Shown here: in pieces, positions 8,223-17,896 of the stretch | How positions within the stretch are numbered: position 1 is the stretch's first letter | Layout of the letters: each line of letters begins with the position of its first letter | Assembly: GCF_000478885.1 (NCBI RefSeq) | Contig: NC_022567.1 | Location: forward strand, 62,001-126,000 | Direction of reading: 5' to 3' | Length of the DNA stretch: 64,000 nucleotides | Source of the DNA: Adlercreutzia equolifaciens DSM 19450 | GTDB lineage: Bacteria > Actinomycetota > Coriobacteriia > Coriobacteriales > Eggerthellaceae | Made by a program: the position numbers and the translations under genes | The notes under the pieces: model-generated | Database searches by the model: none | The model's input: the letters and a program-made list of their open reading frames with translations, nothing else | What the model was told of the DNA's origin: nothing

Positions 8223-9062
8223 TTGGATTCGGACAACTGGGTGGTCAGCAACCTCCAGGGAGCGCTCGACACGTGGAACGAGAAGATGGGCGAGATCGTG
8301 GGGTTGCTCACGGCGTCGCCCGCCGACTTCCGGGGCGGCGGGATATGGGACGCGGTGCTCTCCATCCACGGCGCCGTGCAGGCGGTGGCGCTCGCGCTCC
8401 TCGTGCTGTTCTTCCTGTCGGGCCTCGTGAAGACCTGCGGCTCGTTCGCCGAGGCCAAGCGCCCGGAGGTGGTGTTGAAGCTGTTCGTGCGGTTCGTGCT
8501 GGCGCACGCCGCCGTCGTCTACGGGCTTGAGCTCATGATGGCGTTCCTCGACGTGGTGCAGGGGCTCATCGGCGACATGATGGATGCTGCGGGCTTTGCG
8601 TCGGCCGCGCCCGCCGCGCTGCCTGGCGAGATGGTGGAGGCCATCGAGGACGTGGGCTTCCTCGACGCCATACCCCTGTGGGCGGTGACGTTGCTCGGCG
8701 GGCTGCTCGTCACGGTGCTCTCGTTCATCATGATACTGGCGGTGTACGGCAGGTTCTTCAAGATATACATGTACACCGCGCTCGCGCCCATACCCCTGTC
8801 CACCTTCGCGGGCGAGCCGAGTCAGTCGGTCGGCAAGGCGTTCCTCAAAAGCTACGGGGCCGTGTGCCTCGAGGGTGCGGTCATCCTGCTCGCATGCGTC
8901 ATATTCTCGCTGTTCGCATCGGCGCCGCCGGTGGTGGATGCCGAGGCTCCCGTGGTCACGCAGGTGTGGTCGTACGTGGGAGAGCTTGCCTTCAACATGC
9001 TGGTGCTCACGGGCATGGTCAAGATGGCCGACCGCGTGGTGCGCGAGATGATGGGGCTTTGA
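8223..9062 (+). CDS. VirB6/TrbL-like polytopic conjugation protein
   Basis: 279 residues; the start is TTG at 8223 behind a strong AAAGGAGG. Several hydrophobic segments are spread through the protein (about residues 55-75, 95-115, 150-175, 180-200, 215-235 and 255-275). The N-terminal amphipathic segment (VVSNLQGALDTWNEKMGEI) matches the VirB6/TrbL-like membrane subunits of Gram-positive ICEs. It should form part of the inner-membrane channel. It lies between the Maff2 and PrgI genes, the usual order. Confidence 0.78.
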   Translation: MDSDNWVVSNLQGALDTWNEKMGEIVGLLTASPADFRGGGIWDAVLSIHGAVQAVALALLVLFFLSGLVKTCGSFAEAKRPEVVLKLFVRFVLAHAAVVYGLELMMAFLDVVQGLIGDMMDAAGFASAAPAALPGEMVEAIEDVGFLDAIPLWAVTLLGGLLVTVLSFIMILAVYGRFFKIYMYTALAPIPLSTFAGEPSQSVGKAFLKSYGAVCLEGAVILLACVIFSLFASAPPVVDAEAPVVTQVWSYVGELAFNMLVLTGMVKMADRVVREMMGL

Positions 9063-9165
9063 CGCCCCTCCCCTTTCCCGAAACAACCGAACGAACACAT
9101 TGCCCGCGCCGCGCGCGGGGCGCTTTACGCGCCCGCTTCGCCGCGCAGGCAGAGAGGAGCAAGAA

Positions 9166-9549
9166 GTGGAAGTGAAGGTCAACCGAGAGATACGCGAGTA
9201 TACCGAGGGGGTGTTCTTCGGCATGTCGCTTCGGCAGTGCGTCTTCGCGCTGCTCGCCTGCGTCGCCGCCGTGGGGCTCTACTTCGGGCTGTCGCCCTTC
9301 CTGAGACTGGACGAGCTCTCCTGGGCGTGCATCGCGGGAGCGGCCCCGTTCGCCGCGCTGGGGTTCGTCACCTGGCACGGCATGGCGGTCGAACGCGCGG
9401 CGTGGGCGTGGGCCAAATACGCGCTTTTGACCCCCAAGGAACTGCCCGCGCGCCCGCAGAACCTGTACTACGAGGCCGTCTGCACGCCGCATCGCGCGAA
9501 GGGCATCCGCCGCGAGAAAGGAGGGCATCATGGCCGCACTCGCAGCTAG
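9166..9549 (+). CDS. PrgI family protein (VirB3-like)
   Basis: 127 residues; GTG start at 9166 with GAGGAG seven bases upstream. Begins EVKVNREIREYTEGVFFGMS and has two adjacent membrane segments (about residues 25-42 and 48-68), then a conserved cytoplasmic piece with ELPARPQNLYYE. This matches PrgI, which pairs with the VirB4 ATPase in Gram-positive conjugation systems. It overlaps the VirB4 start by 20 bp. Confidence 0.85.
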   Translation: MEVKVNREIREYTEGVFFGMSLRQCVFALLACVAAVGLYFGLSPFLRLDELSWACIAGAAPFAALGFVTWHGMAVERAAWAWAKYALLTPKELPARPQNLYYEAVCTPHRAKGIRREKGGHHGRTRS

Positions 9550-11839
9550 GCGGCGCAAAGGCGGCACGCGGTTCGTCCCGCCGAAAACCGCCGAGGACGC
9601 CGTGCCCGTGCGCCGCATCTGGCCCGACGGCGTGTGCCTCACCGACGACGGCGAGTACGCGAAGACCTGGCGCGTGAGCGACGTGAACTACGCGGCGGCG
9701 TCAAAGGAGGATAAGGAGGCCATGTTCCTGGGCTACTCGGACCTGCTCAACTCTTTCGACTCCGACGCGCGGGCCAAGGTCACCGTGGCGGTGCGCAGGC
9801 TCGACGCCGAAGCCCTCGGGCGGCGCATCCTCATACCGCCCAAGGGCGACGGGCTCGACCGCTACCGCGAGGAGTACAACGCCATGCTCATAGAGAAGGC
9901 CACGGGGGCGAATTCCATGGTGCGCGAGATATACCTTACCATCGCCGTGGGAGGGAGAAGCATCCAGGAGGCCCGCTCCTACTTCAACCGCGCGTCGGCG
10001 GAGACGGCCGCGCACCTCGCGCGCCTCGGGGCGCACTGCGAGGAGCTCGACGCAGAGGGCAAGCTGCGGCTTCTGAGGGGCTTCTACCGGGGCGGCGCCG
10101 ACGACCTGCCCATCGACGTGCGCGCCTCGATGCGCCGGGGGCACTCGTTCAAGGACGCCGTTGCGCCCGAGGGCGCGGGCATTGAGGCCGACCGCCTGCG
10201 GGTGGGCGGCCGCTGGGCGCGCGCCCTGTACCTGACCGACTACGCGTCCTACATCAAGGACGGCTTTCTGGCCGAGCTTACCGACGCGAGGCGCGCGATG
10301 GCGCTTTCCATAGACGTCGTCCCCGTGCCCACTGACGAGGCGGTGCGCGAGGTGGAGCGGCGACTGCTCGGTGTGGAGACGAACATCACCAACTGGACGC
10401 GCCGGCAGAACGCCAACATGAACTATAACGTGGCCGTGCCCTACGACATGGAGCAGCAGCGCAAGGAGAGCCGCGAGTTCCTGGACGACCTCATGTCGCG
10501 CGACCAGCGCATGATGTTCGCCACGGTGACGCTCGTCCACTTTGCCGACACGCCCGAGGAGCTCGACGCCGACACCGAGGCGCTGCTCTCGTGCGCGCGC
10601 AAGCACCTGTGCCGCCTCTCGGTCCTGCGCTTCCAGCAGCTCGACGGGCTGTCAACCGCGCTGCCCATAGGCGTGCGTCGCATCGAGGCGATGCGCACGC
10701 TCACCACCGAGAGCCTCGCCGTGCTCATGCCGTTCCGCGTGCAGGAGATCATGGAGGAGGGCGGCATGTACTTCGGCGAGAACGCCATATCGCGCAACCT
10801 CATCCTGTGCGACAAGTCGCGGCTCCTGAACCCCAACGCGTTCGTGCTGGGCGTGCCGGGCTCGGGCAAGAGCTTCTCGACCAAGGAGCTCATAGCTATG
10901 CTTGCGCTCTCGACCGACGACGACATAGTGATATGCGACCCCGAGCGCGAGTACGCCTCGCTCGCCGAGGCACTGGGCGGCGAGGTGGTGCGCATCGCGG
11001 CGGGCAGCCCCCACCACATCAACGCCATGGACATGGTGGAGGGCTACGGCGAGGGAGGCAACCCCGTGGCCGACAAGAGCGAGTTCGTGCTGTCACTGTT
11101 CGAGCAGCTCGACCGCCGGGGACTGGGGCCGCAGGCCAAGTCGGTCGTGGACCGCTGCACCTCGGCGGTGTACGCCGACTACCTGCGCGGCGGCGAGGCG
11201 CCCACGCTCGCCCACCTGCGCGACAAACTGCTCGCCCAGCCCGAGCCGCAGGCGCGTGACCTGGCGCTTTCGCTGGAGCTGTTCACCTCGGGCACGCTGG
11301 ACGCGTTCGCGCACCCAACCAACGTGGACACCCGCAACAGGCTCCTCGTCTACGACATCATGGACCTGGGCCGCCAGCTCAAGACCATGGGGCTGCTCGT
11401 CATCACCGACGCGATGCTCAACCGCGTGACGGACAACTGGCGCGCGGGCAGGCGCACGCACATCTTCATAGACGAGTTCCACGTGGTGTTCGAGAACGAG
11501 TACTCCGGCGCGTTCTTCAACAGCGCGTGGCGCCGCTTCCGCAAGCGCAACGCCTACCCCACGGCCATCACGCAGAACGTGGAGTACCTGCTCGATTCGG
11601 TCTTGGCCTCCACGATGCTCTCCAACTCCGAGCTCATCGTCATGCTCAACCAGGCGGCCGCCGACCGCGGGAAACTGGGCGAACTCCTCAACATCAGCCG
11701 AGAGCAGATGGGCTACATCACCAACGCCGAGGCGGGCTGCGGCCTCCTGCGCTACGGCGGCGCCATCGTGCCGTTCGCCAACCGCTTCCCGAGGGACACC
11801 GAGCTCTACCGCCTCATGACCACTAAGCCCGGGGAGTGA
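9530..11839 (+). CDS. VirB4/TraE-type conjugation ATPase
   Basis: 769 residues, ATG at 9530 with AAAGGAGGG upstream. The N-terminal half (to about residue 400) is the VirB4 N-domain. The ATPase has Walker A GVPGSGKSFST near residue 440, the DPEREY motif soon after, Walker B HIFIDEFHVVFE near 645, and a late QNVEYLL followed by SNSELIVMLNQ region typical of the family. It powers assembly of the type IV channel and substrate transfer. Full length for the family; very confident. Confidence 0.95.
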   Translation: MAALAARRRKGGTRFVPPKTAEDAVPVRRIWPDGVCLTDDGEYAKTWRVSDVNYAAASKEDKEAMFLGYSDLLNSFDSDARAKVTVAVRRLDAEALGRRILIPPKGDGLDRYREEYNAMLIEKATGANSMVREIYLTIAVGGRSIQEARSYFNRASAETAAHLARLGAHCEELDAEGKLRLLRGFYRGGADDLPIDVRASMRRGHSFKDAVAPEGAGIEADRLRVGGRWARALYLTDYASYIKDGFLAELTDARRAMALSIDVVPVPTDEAVREVERRLLGVETNITNWTRRQNANMNYNVAVPYDMEQQRKESREFLDDLMSRDQRMMFATVTLVHFADTPEELDADTEALLSCARKHLCRLSVLRFQQLDGLSTALPIGVRRIEAMRTLTTESLAVLMPFRVQEIMEEGGMYFGENAISRNLILCDKSRLLNPNAFVLGVPGSGKSFSTKELIAMLALSTDDDIVICDPEREYASLAEALGGEVVRIAAGSPHHINAMDMVEGYGEGGNPVADKSEFVLSLFEQLDRRGLGPQAKSVVDRCTSAVYADYLRGGEAPTLAHLRDKLLAQPEPQARDLALSLELFTSGTLDAFAHPTNVDTRNRLLVYDIMDLGRQLKTMGLLVITDAMLNRVTDNWRAGRRTHIFIDEFHVVFENEYSGAFFNSAWRRFRKRNAYPTAITQNVEYLLDSVLASTMLSNSELIVMLNQAAADRGKLGELLNISREQMGYITNAEAGCGLLRYGGAIVPFANRFPRDTELYRLMTTKPGE

Positions 11840-11860
11840 CGAAGCAGAAAGGAGGCCGCC

Positions 11861-13438
11861 TTGCCGAGCGACATCAAGGAGCGCGTCGTCGCCAGGAACG
11901 TGAAGACCCTCGACCGCGCGGCGCTTCTCCAAAAGGCGGCGCGGCCCGCAGCGCTGCGCGTCGGCGAAACGGCGAAGGCGGCAAACCCCGCACACACACG
12001 CGAACGAAGGGGCGATGAAGCCGAAGGCGGCTGGGCGGCGGCGCGCGGCGAATCGGAGCGAACGGCGCACGAGGGCTTCGCGGCCACAGCGAACGGTGCG
12101 CGGGTCGCCCGCGCAATCCGGCGGCGCAATGTCCCCAAGGAACGCGCGCGCACGACCTTCCCGTCCGCAGAGCGCGGCGAACGTCGCACGCCGAGGGGTT
12201 GCGCGGCATCCTGCGGGTCAAGCCGCGAAGCATCGAGCCCTTCGCCGAGGGCGCCCCGGCCGGCGAACGCGCGCGCCCGAGAAGCCATGCGCACGAGGGC
12301 GCAGGCGGCGTCGCGCGCACGCGCGGCCCGGGCATCCCGCAAAGCTACGGCGAAGGGCGCGAACGCCGCCGCGCGGCGGGCGGCAAGCAGCGCGGGCCGG
12401 TTCGCGCGCATGGCCGCGCTCCAGGCGCGGGCGGCAACTGCGGCGCTCACCGGTCTTGGGTCGTCCGCTGCCGCAGTGGTCGTGGTGACATGCCTCGCGG
12501 CGTTCGTCGCCACCTCGGCGTTCGGCATCTTCCTCATGGGCGGCGACATAGGCGACGGCAACCCCCCGCTCCGCGAGGTGGTGGCGGAGATAGACGCCGA
12601 GCACGCCGCCAAGGTGGAGGAGGCCAAGGCGTCGGCGGAATGCGACGAGGTTTCGGTTTCGGGCGGCAAGAGCCCGTGGAAGGAAACCCTCGCCGTGTTC
12701 GCGGTCAAGCTGGCGGCAGACGCCGAGAACCCGCTCGACGTTCTGACGCTCGACGCCGCGCGGCAGGGCGCGCTGCGCGCCGTGTTCTGGGACATGAACT
12801 CCATAGAAACCGAGATAGAGGAAGCCGAGCCGAGCGATTCCGACGGCGAAGACGCCCCGCCCGCCAAGGTGCTGCGCGTCACGCTCTCGGCCAAGACGGC
12901 GGAGCAGATGGCGTCGGCCTACGGGTTCGACGCGGGGCAACTCGAAACGCTGCGCGAGCTTCTGGACGAGCGCCACGACGCCGCATGGCGGGCCGTACTC
13001 CACGGGATCGCGGGCGGCGCCGCCGACATCGTGGAGATCGCCTCGAGCCAGCTGGGCAACGTGGGCGGCAGGCCGTACTGGTCATGGTACGGGTTCGAGA
13101 GCCGCGTGGAATGGTGCGCGTGCTTCGTGAGCTGGTGTGCGAACGAGTGCGGGTACATCGATTCGGGCGCGGTGCCCAAGTTCTCCTACTGCCCCACGGG
13201 CGTGCAGTGGTTCAAGGCCGCAGGCCGCTGGCTGCCGGGAGGCAGCGCGCCGGCGCCTGGGGACATCGTGTTCTTCGACTGGGACGGAGACGGCGTCTCC
13301 GACCACGTGGGCATCGTGGAGTCGTGCGACGGCTCCACCGTGCGCACCATCGAAGGCAATTCGGACGATGCGTGCAGGAGAAGCGCCTACGGCGTCGGAA
13401 GCCCTTTCATTATGGGGTATGGGGCGTGCTCTTTCTAA
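11861..13438 (+). CDS. Membrane-anchored CHAP-domain peptidoglycan hydrolase (VirB1-like)
   Basis: 525 residues from a TTG start at 11861 behind AAAGGAGG. The first 190 residues are very rich in Arg and Ala and probably cytoplasmic. A single membrane segment lies around 200-225 (SAAAVVVVTCLAAFVATSAFG). The extracellular C-terminal domain (from about 385) is a CHAP amidase/endopeptidase: catalytic Cys in EWCACFVSWC near 416, and His in VSDHVGIVESCDG with a following IEGNSDDA near 485. It should open the cell wall for the conjugation channel. It is the last clear gene of the transfer operon. The long basic N-terminus is unusual. Strong domain call. Confidence 0.88.
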   Translation: MPSDIKERVVARNVKTLDRAALLQKAARPAALRVGETAKAANPAHTRERRGDEAEGGWAAARGESERTAHEGFAATANGARVARAIRRRNVPKERARTTFPSAERGERRTPRGCAASCGSSREASSPSPRAPRPANARAREAMRTRAQAASRARAARASRKATAKGANAAARRAASSAGRFARMAALQARAATAALTGLGSSAAAVVVVTCLAAFVATSAFGIFLMGGDIGDGNPPLREVVAEIDAEHAAKVEEAKASAECDEVSVSGGKSPWKETLAVFAVKLAADAENPLDVLTLDAARQGALRAVFWDMNSIETEIEEAEPSDSDGEDAPPAKVLRVTLSAKTAEQMASAYGFDAGQLETLRELLDERHDAAWRAVLHGIAGGAADIVEIASSQLGNVGGRPYWSWYGFESRVEWCACFVSWCANECGYIDSGAVPKFSYCPTGVQWFKAAGRWLPGGSAPAPGDIVFFDWDGDGVSDHVGIVESCDGSTVRTIEGNSDDACRRSAYGVGSPFIMGYGACSF

Positions 13439-13992
13439 GAAATCTCTATCCATCTTGCCAATAAAGGCAGCTCCAAATGACGCAAAACATCGTTGCACTC
13501 GTAGATGGTTAGGCTGTCGTTCATGGACAGCAACTCTCTGTATGCCTCATGAAGCTTACACCCTCCAAGGTAATAACCCGCCGCATTGAAAAGATTCTCG
13601 GATTCTTCCAAAGAGAGTCCGAGGCCTACGCAAAATTGCATCACTGTTTCTGGTTTAGGACGATCTGCAAGTTGACCATATTTGATTCGCTCGTAAGTTT
13701 TCTCCGACAGCAAAGTACGTCTGCAGAACTCGCTTTTTGAAATGCCAAGCTTCAAGACGTACTTCGCAGAAAGCAGAGAAAATGGTGCTGTCTCTCTTTC
13801 TGACCCGCTGCTATCGTGTTCGATTGACGCTGGAGTGCCATAAGCTTTCCCCATCGTCTTCTTGAAGAGGCGGTCTCTTAGTCGATAGCAACACTCCGTT
13901 ACTTTTTGAGTAATGGCATCCTCCTTCACGGCTGGGCACCTACCTCGGTTGGCGCTGCCAGCGCAATAAGCCCTGGGGGATTTAGTCTTCAA
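13435..13992 (-). CDS. Helix-turn-helix-like regulator of unknown role, possibly a remnant
   Basis: Up to 185 residues; the true start is unclear because the longest-frame ATG at 13992 lacks a good ribosome site. The recognisable part (about residues 70-185) resembles XRE-type proteins: LLSAKYVLKLGISKSEFCRR, then LSEKTYERIKYG, then KPETVMQFCVGLGLSLEES. It ends with TIYECNDVLRHLELPLL, a C-terminal signature seen in many small HTH proteins beside mobile elements. It is convergent with the CHAP gene, overlapping its stop by a few bases, and clearly more AT-rich than the transfer operon. It marks the border between the conjugation genes and the cargo. Confidence 0.55.
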   Translation of the reverse strand: MKTKSPRAYCAGSANRGRCPAVKEDAITQKVTECCYRLRDRLFKKTMGKAYGTPASIEHDSSGSERETAPFSLLSAKYVLKLGISKSEFCRRTLLSEKTYERIKYGQLADRPKPETVMQFCVGLGLSLEESENLFNAAGYYLGGCKLHEAYRELLSMNDSLTIYECNDVLRHLELPLLARWIEIS

Positions 13993-14406
13993 GGTCGAAC
14001 TCCCTCAAGCCAACCTCCTTTTGGCGCCTGCGTTGTTTTGCTCTCAAACCGAATTGCTCCCGGGATGCATGCTTTTCACTGTCTCCATCAGAAAAAGAAG
14101 AGGGCGTAATCGCAAGCTATTTGCAAAGCGTGCCTTTCTGACCACATGGCTAAAAAATCTTTGCCACCTGCAAGCAAAAAAGCGCGTGCAGGGAGCTAGT
14201 GGGCTGGAGAGACCGATTTGATTCTGAGGATATCAGGAGACCCCCTTCGTCGCTTCAAATACACTTCTCTACTACTCGCTTACGACATATTGCCGAGCCG
14301 GGTATCAAACCAGTTTTTCTGTTAATCAAACTAAAACTGATTTGTAAAACACGGCTTTAAAAGAACGGTTGTGCAGGTTTCAATCGAAAGCCACCAACAA
14401 AAAAGT
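13993..14406. other. Intergenic, AT-rich junction between transfer genes and cargo
   Basis: About 410 bases with no convincing gene on either strand. Base composition drops from GC-rich to AT-rich, in line with this being the seam where the biosynthetic cargo joins the conjugation module. I see no insertion sequence or transposase remnant. Confidence 0.4.
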
Positions 14407-14435
14407 TAGACATAGAAACCTTTTATCTTTATAAT
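14407..14435 (+). promoter_or_regulatory. Promoter for the Opp/Nik-type ABC importer
   Basis: TAGACA at 14407-14412 and TATAAT at 14430-14435, separated by exactly 17 bp, about 90 bp upstream of the binding-protein start. The bases 14405-14415 (GTTAGACATAG) are similar to GTTAGCTATAG at 39407-39417 in the NRPS promoter region, so a shared operator is possible but weakly supported. Confidence 0.6.
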
Positions 14436-14524
14436 GTCCTTGTTCTAATTGGACAGTGTCTATCTAAATATAAAGGAATAGATGCTGATGTACGGGATGA
14501 TATGAAAAAATGATTGGAGCGGAT

Positions 14525-16102
14525 ATGTCACAAGATGAAACAATGCTGGGGAAAGGGGTTCTTTCTCGCCGTGACTGCGTGAAGCTGATGGGAGGCTTCG
14601 CCATCGCCATGGGCACGGGGTCGCTGCTTGCTGGCTGCTCGTCGGGCACCAGTGATTCCGGCGAGGGCGCTTCTCAGTCGGATGAGACGCCCAAGACGTT
14701 GCGGGTTGCCATGATGGGCAGCTCGACGGACACGTTGGATCCAGCCACCTTCAGCACGCTTCTTCCGTTGGCGATTGCGCTCAACGTGTACGACTCGCTT
14801 ATCCTCCTGCGCAACGGCGTGGTGGAGAACTCGCTTGCCGAAAGCATCGAACCCAACGAGGATGCGAGCGCTTGGACCGTCACCCTTAAGGACGGTGTGA
14901 AGTATCATGACGGCGAGACCGTCACGGCTGAAGATGCGCTCTACAGCCTCCAGTACGCCGGCACCTCACCCATGTACTCGTCGTTCTACGCGAACGTCGA
15001 TTGGGAGGGCAGCTCGGTTGTGGACGAGCGCACGTTCACGCTCCAGCTTCTCTCGCCGCAAGCCACCTTCTGGGACGAGGTCGTTTCCGCCGTCACCTTC
15101 GTGTTCCCGGCGGGCAGCGCCGGCGACGATTTCTCTGGCGACATCGGCAGCGGGCCCTTCAAGCTCGTTTCCTTCTCTCCCGACACTGGAGCCGTGCTTG
15201 AGAAGAACGCCGATTACTGGGGAGGCGCTCCGGCCATCGACACGGTTGAGATCGTCCCCATCACCGATCCCGAGACGAGGTACACGGCGCTCACGAGCGG
15301 CGAGGTCGACTTCGCCCACCAAATCTCGACGACGAACGCGGCCACGCTCGAAGGCCAGTCCGGCTTCAACGTTTTGAACGGCGGCATCGAGAATTCGAGT
15401 TCTTTCCGCTTCTGCCTCAACGCGTCCGCCGCGCCTTTCGATGATCCCGAGGTACGCGAGGCCCTCAAGCTTATCGTCGACCGCCAGACCATGAACGACA
15501 CCATCTTCCGCTCTGCGGGTGTGGTTGGCAATGATGTGCTTGGCCAGGGTATGCCGGGCTACAATGATTCCCTCGAGCAGCGTGCTTACGACTTCGACAC
15601 CGCCAAGAAGGTGCTCGAAGAAAAGGGCGTGACCGAGCTCGAGATCACGACCGCCGAAACCACCACCGGCGTCAACGATTCTGCAGAGATGCTCAAAGCC
15701 CAGCTGGAGAAGGCGGGCATCACGGTGTCGGTGAAGGAGATCGATCCGACGACGCTGTTCTCCGACATGAACAACATCTACGGAGCGCAGATTTTCGCAA
15801 CCTATCTCATCAATCGCCCGTATATCGCTTCGGCCGTCATGTACACCGGTGGCAGCTCGCCGTACAACTTCAGCCAGTGGAAGGATGACGAGTACGATTC
15901 CCTCTTGGCCCAAGCAACCTCGGCAGTGGATGAGGCCGACCGGGCGGAACTCCTCAACCAAGCACAGGAGCGTCTCTGGGCCGAGGGCGGCGATATCGTT
16001 TGGGGATACTGCGCCGATCTGAGCGGGCAGGTAGATGGCCTCGACGGCATAGACATCACGCTCTCGGTGCCTCTGTTCGCCAAGGCAACCCTCTCCGCTT
16101 AG
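14525..16102 (+). CDS. ABC transporter substrate-binding lipoprotein (peptide/nickel/metallophore, SBP_bac_5)
   Basis: 525 residues; the ATG at 14525 is chosen because GGAG lies five bases upstream, whereas the in-frame ATG at 14510 has no ribosome site. The signal region contains a twin-arginine-like SRRDCVK and a lipobox LLAGC, so it is a lipidated surface protein. The body matches family 5 solute-binding proteins (VTAEDALYSLQYA, then DDPEVREALKLIVDRQTMN). Family members bind peptides, nickel-chelates or metallophores such as the staphylopine-metal complex. The next three genes complete the importer. Its place beside a thiazoline NRPS operon suggests uptake of the loaded product or a related chelate; that ligand is an inference. 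Confidence 0.88.
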   Translation: MSQDETMLGKGVLSRRDCVKLMGGFAIAMGTGSLLAGCSSGTSDSGEGASQSDETPKTLRVAMMGSSTDTLDPATFSTLLPLAIALNVYDSLILLRNGVVENSLAESIEPNEDASAWTVTLKDGVKYHDGETVTAEDALYSLQYAGTSPMYSSFYANVDWEGSSVVDERTFTLQLLSPQATFWDEVVSAVTFVFPAGSAGDDFSGDIGSGPFKLVSFSPDTGAVLEKNADYWGGAPAIDTVEIVPITDPETRYTALTSGEVDFAHQISTTNAATLEGQSGFNVLNGGIENSSSFRFCLNASAAPFDDPEVREALKLIVDRQTMNDTIFRSAGVVGNDVLGQGMPGYNDSLEQRAYDFDTAKKVLEEKGVTELEITTAETTTGVNDSAEMLKAQLEKAGITVSVKEIDPTTLFSDMNNIYGAQIFATYLINRPYIASAVMYTGGSSPYNFSQWKDDEYDSLLAQATSAVDEADRAELLNQAQERLWAEGGDIVWGYCADLSGQVDGLDGIDITLSVPLFAKATLSA

Positions 16103-16119
16103 CGAATCGGACGAAGGGC

Positions 16120-17097
16120 ATGTCACCGAACGCCGACCGTACGGGAGGGCACCGCGCACTGCGGATACTCTCCCGTATTCTCCTCTTCGCGATCTCGCTG
16201 ATCTTCACGTGTCTGCTCGTGTTCCTCGCCCTTGAGGCTCTGCCCGGCGATGCCGCCACGCAGCGTCTCGGATTACAGGCGACTCCCGAGCGTGTGGCCG
16301 AGCTCACGCAGCAATACGGCCTCGACAAGCCGGTACTCTATCGTTTCGTTCTCTGGTGCGCTCATGCGCTGCAGGGCGACTTCGGAACCGTTCTTGCGTC
16401 GGGATTACCCGTAGCCGACGCTATGGTCGGCCCTCTTGCGCGAACTGGAGTGATTTTTGCGATCTCGCTTGTTTTGGTGATTGTGGTCGGCACGGCTGGT
16501 GGCATTTTCGCGGGTCTTCATGGCGGCAAGGCGGCAGACAAGATTGTGAGTACGCTTGCGCTTGCTGTTGTGGGAACACCCGAGTTCGTTGTCGGATTCT
16601 TTCTCATCTTGGTGTTCGCGACGCAGCTCGGGTGGTTTCCCGCCGTATCGCTTCTTCCCGTTGGGAGTGGCTCGATGTTCGACAAGCCCATCATCATGGT
16701 GCTTCCCATCGTCGCCATATCCCTCATCGGGGCTTGCACCCTTGTGCGCCCGGTGCGCGCCGTGGTCGAGCGGGAGAACCAAACGCTTCATGTCGAATCG
16801 GCCCGACTTTCTGGTCTGCCGGAAAGAAGGGTGATCGTCAAAAACCTCTTGCCCGGAATCGTCGCCCCCGTTGCGCAGTCGGCGGCTTCGGTCGTACCTT
16901 ATCTTATTGGCGGCACGGTCATCATTGAATCCCTTTTCAGCTTTCCCGGCTTGGGCACGCTTCTTGTCAACGCCGTGCTCAACCGCGAGCCCGATTTGCT
17001 CATGGCTTGCTCGGCGGTTGTCATAGCGGTGTCGCTTGCGGCTTTCTGGATTGCCGACGGGTTGGGAAGGAGGCGGTCCCGTGAGATCGAAGCGTAG
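16120..17097 (+). CDS. ABC transporter permease (DppB/NikB-like)
   Basis: 325 residues from the ATG at 16120, 17 bases after the binding-protein stop; the ribosome site (GAAGGG) is close and modest. Features of the DppB/OppB class: N-terminal membrane segment ILLFAISLIFTCLLVFLALE followed by LPGDAA, and a periplasm-side loop with YGLDKPVLYRFVLW then GDFGTVLASGLPV. The cytoplasmic EAA-type loop lies in HVESARLSGLPERRVIVKN, and the C-terminal segment has IESLFSFPGLGTLLVNAV. It pairs with the next permease. Its last 17 bases overlap the following GTG start. Confidence 0.9.
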   Translation: MSPNADRTGGHRALRILSRILLFAISLIFTCLLVFLALEALPGDAATQRLGLQATPERVAELTQQYGLDKPVLYRFVLWCAHALQGDFGTVLASGLPVADAMVGPLARTGVIFAISLVLVIVVGTAGGIFAGLHGGKAADKIVSTLALAVVGTPEFVVGFFLILVFATQLGWFPAVSLLPVGSGSMFDKPIIMVLPIVAISLIGACTLVRPVRAVVERENQTLHVESARLSGLPERRVIVKNLLPGIVAPVAQSAASVVPYLIGGTVIIESLFSFPGLGTLLVNAVLNREPDLLMACSAVVIAVSLAAFWIADGLGRRRSREIEA

Positions 17098-17896
17098 CAT
17101 TAGCGAGAAGCTGCTCTCTTGGCCCGATCTTGTGCTTCTCGTCTTCTTCATCGCTTTTCTCGCTCTTGCGCTCGCCGGATCGCTTTCCCCGGCAGACGGG
17201 ACAAGCACCGTGGGGGCCGCGTTCATGCCTCCGAGCGCCGAGCATCCTTTGGGCACCGACGGGCTTGGCCGCGATGTTTTGGCGCGCCTCATGCACGGCG
17301 GCGCGCACCTTATCGCCGTTGCCGCTGTTTCCACCGCCGTCGCCGCTGCCGTGGGCGTGGCTCTCGGGTTCGCCGTGAGTGCGAAGGGCAGGTTCGCCGA
17401 TGTGTTATCGTACCTGCTCGATCTGCTGCTGGTCATTCCTTCGATACTCGTAGTCATGGTTCTTGTGTTCGGGCTTGGTTCGGGAGTGGGGACGATGATC
17501 GTGGTGACCACGGCGGTGTCGGCACCCTACATAGCTCGGTACACGCGCTCGCTCGTCCGTCCCGTGGCCGCATCGCCTTATGTGACGGCGGCGCGCCTTT
17601 CCGGCGATTCGGCGGCGAAGACGGCTGTGCGCGAGGTGCTTCCGAACTTGGCGGTTCCCTTGGCAACCACGGTGGGCATGAGGTTCATCAACTCCGTCTA
17701 TCTTGTTGCGACGGCCGCTTTTCTCGGGTTCGACCCCCTCGGAACGGGCTCCGACTGGGGAACCATGATACAGACGGGCGTCACGGGCATCAGCCTGAAC
17801 CCGTGGGCCGCGCTTGCTCCCACTATCGCGATTGCCTGCATCACCATATCGGGCAATCTTCTGCTTGATCGAATAGGGAAAAGGAGCAACCTGTGA
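17081..17896 (+). CDS. ABC transporter permease (DppC/NikC-like)
   Basis: 271 residues; GTG start at 17081 behind AAGGAGG. It carries the DppC signature GTDGLGRDVLARLMHGG near residue 50, five or six membrane segments, an EAA-like loop in YVTAARLSGDSAAKTAVREVLPN, and a final cluster with FLGFDPLGTGSDWGTMIQ. It forms the heterodimeric channel with the upstream permease. The stop codon overlaps the next start (GTGA). Confidence 0.9.
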   Translation: MRSKRSISEKLLSWPDLVLLVFFIAFLALALAGSLSPADGTSTVGAAFMPPSAEHPLGTDGLGRDVLARLMHGGAHLIAVAAVSTAVAAAVGVALGFAVSAKGRFADVLSYLLDLLLVIPSILVVMVLVFGLGSGVGTMIVVTTAVSAPYIARYTRSLVRPVAASPYVTAARLSGDSAAKTAVREVLPNLAVPLATTVGMRFINSVYLVATAAFLGFDPLGTGSDWGTMIQTGVTGISLNPWAALAPTIAIACITISGNLLLDRIGKRSNL

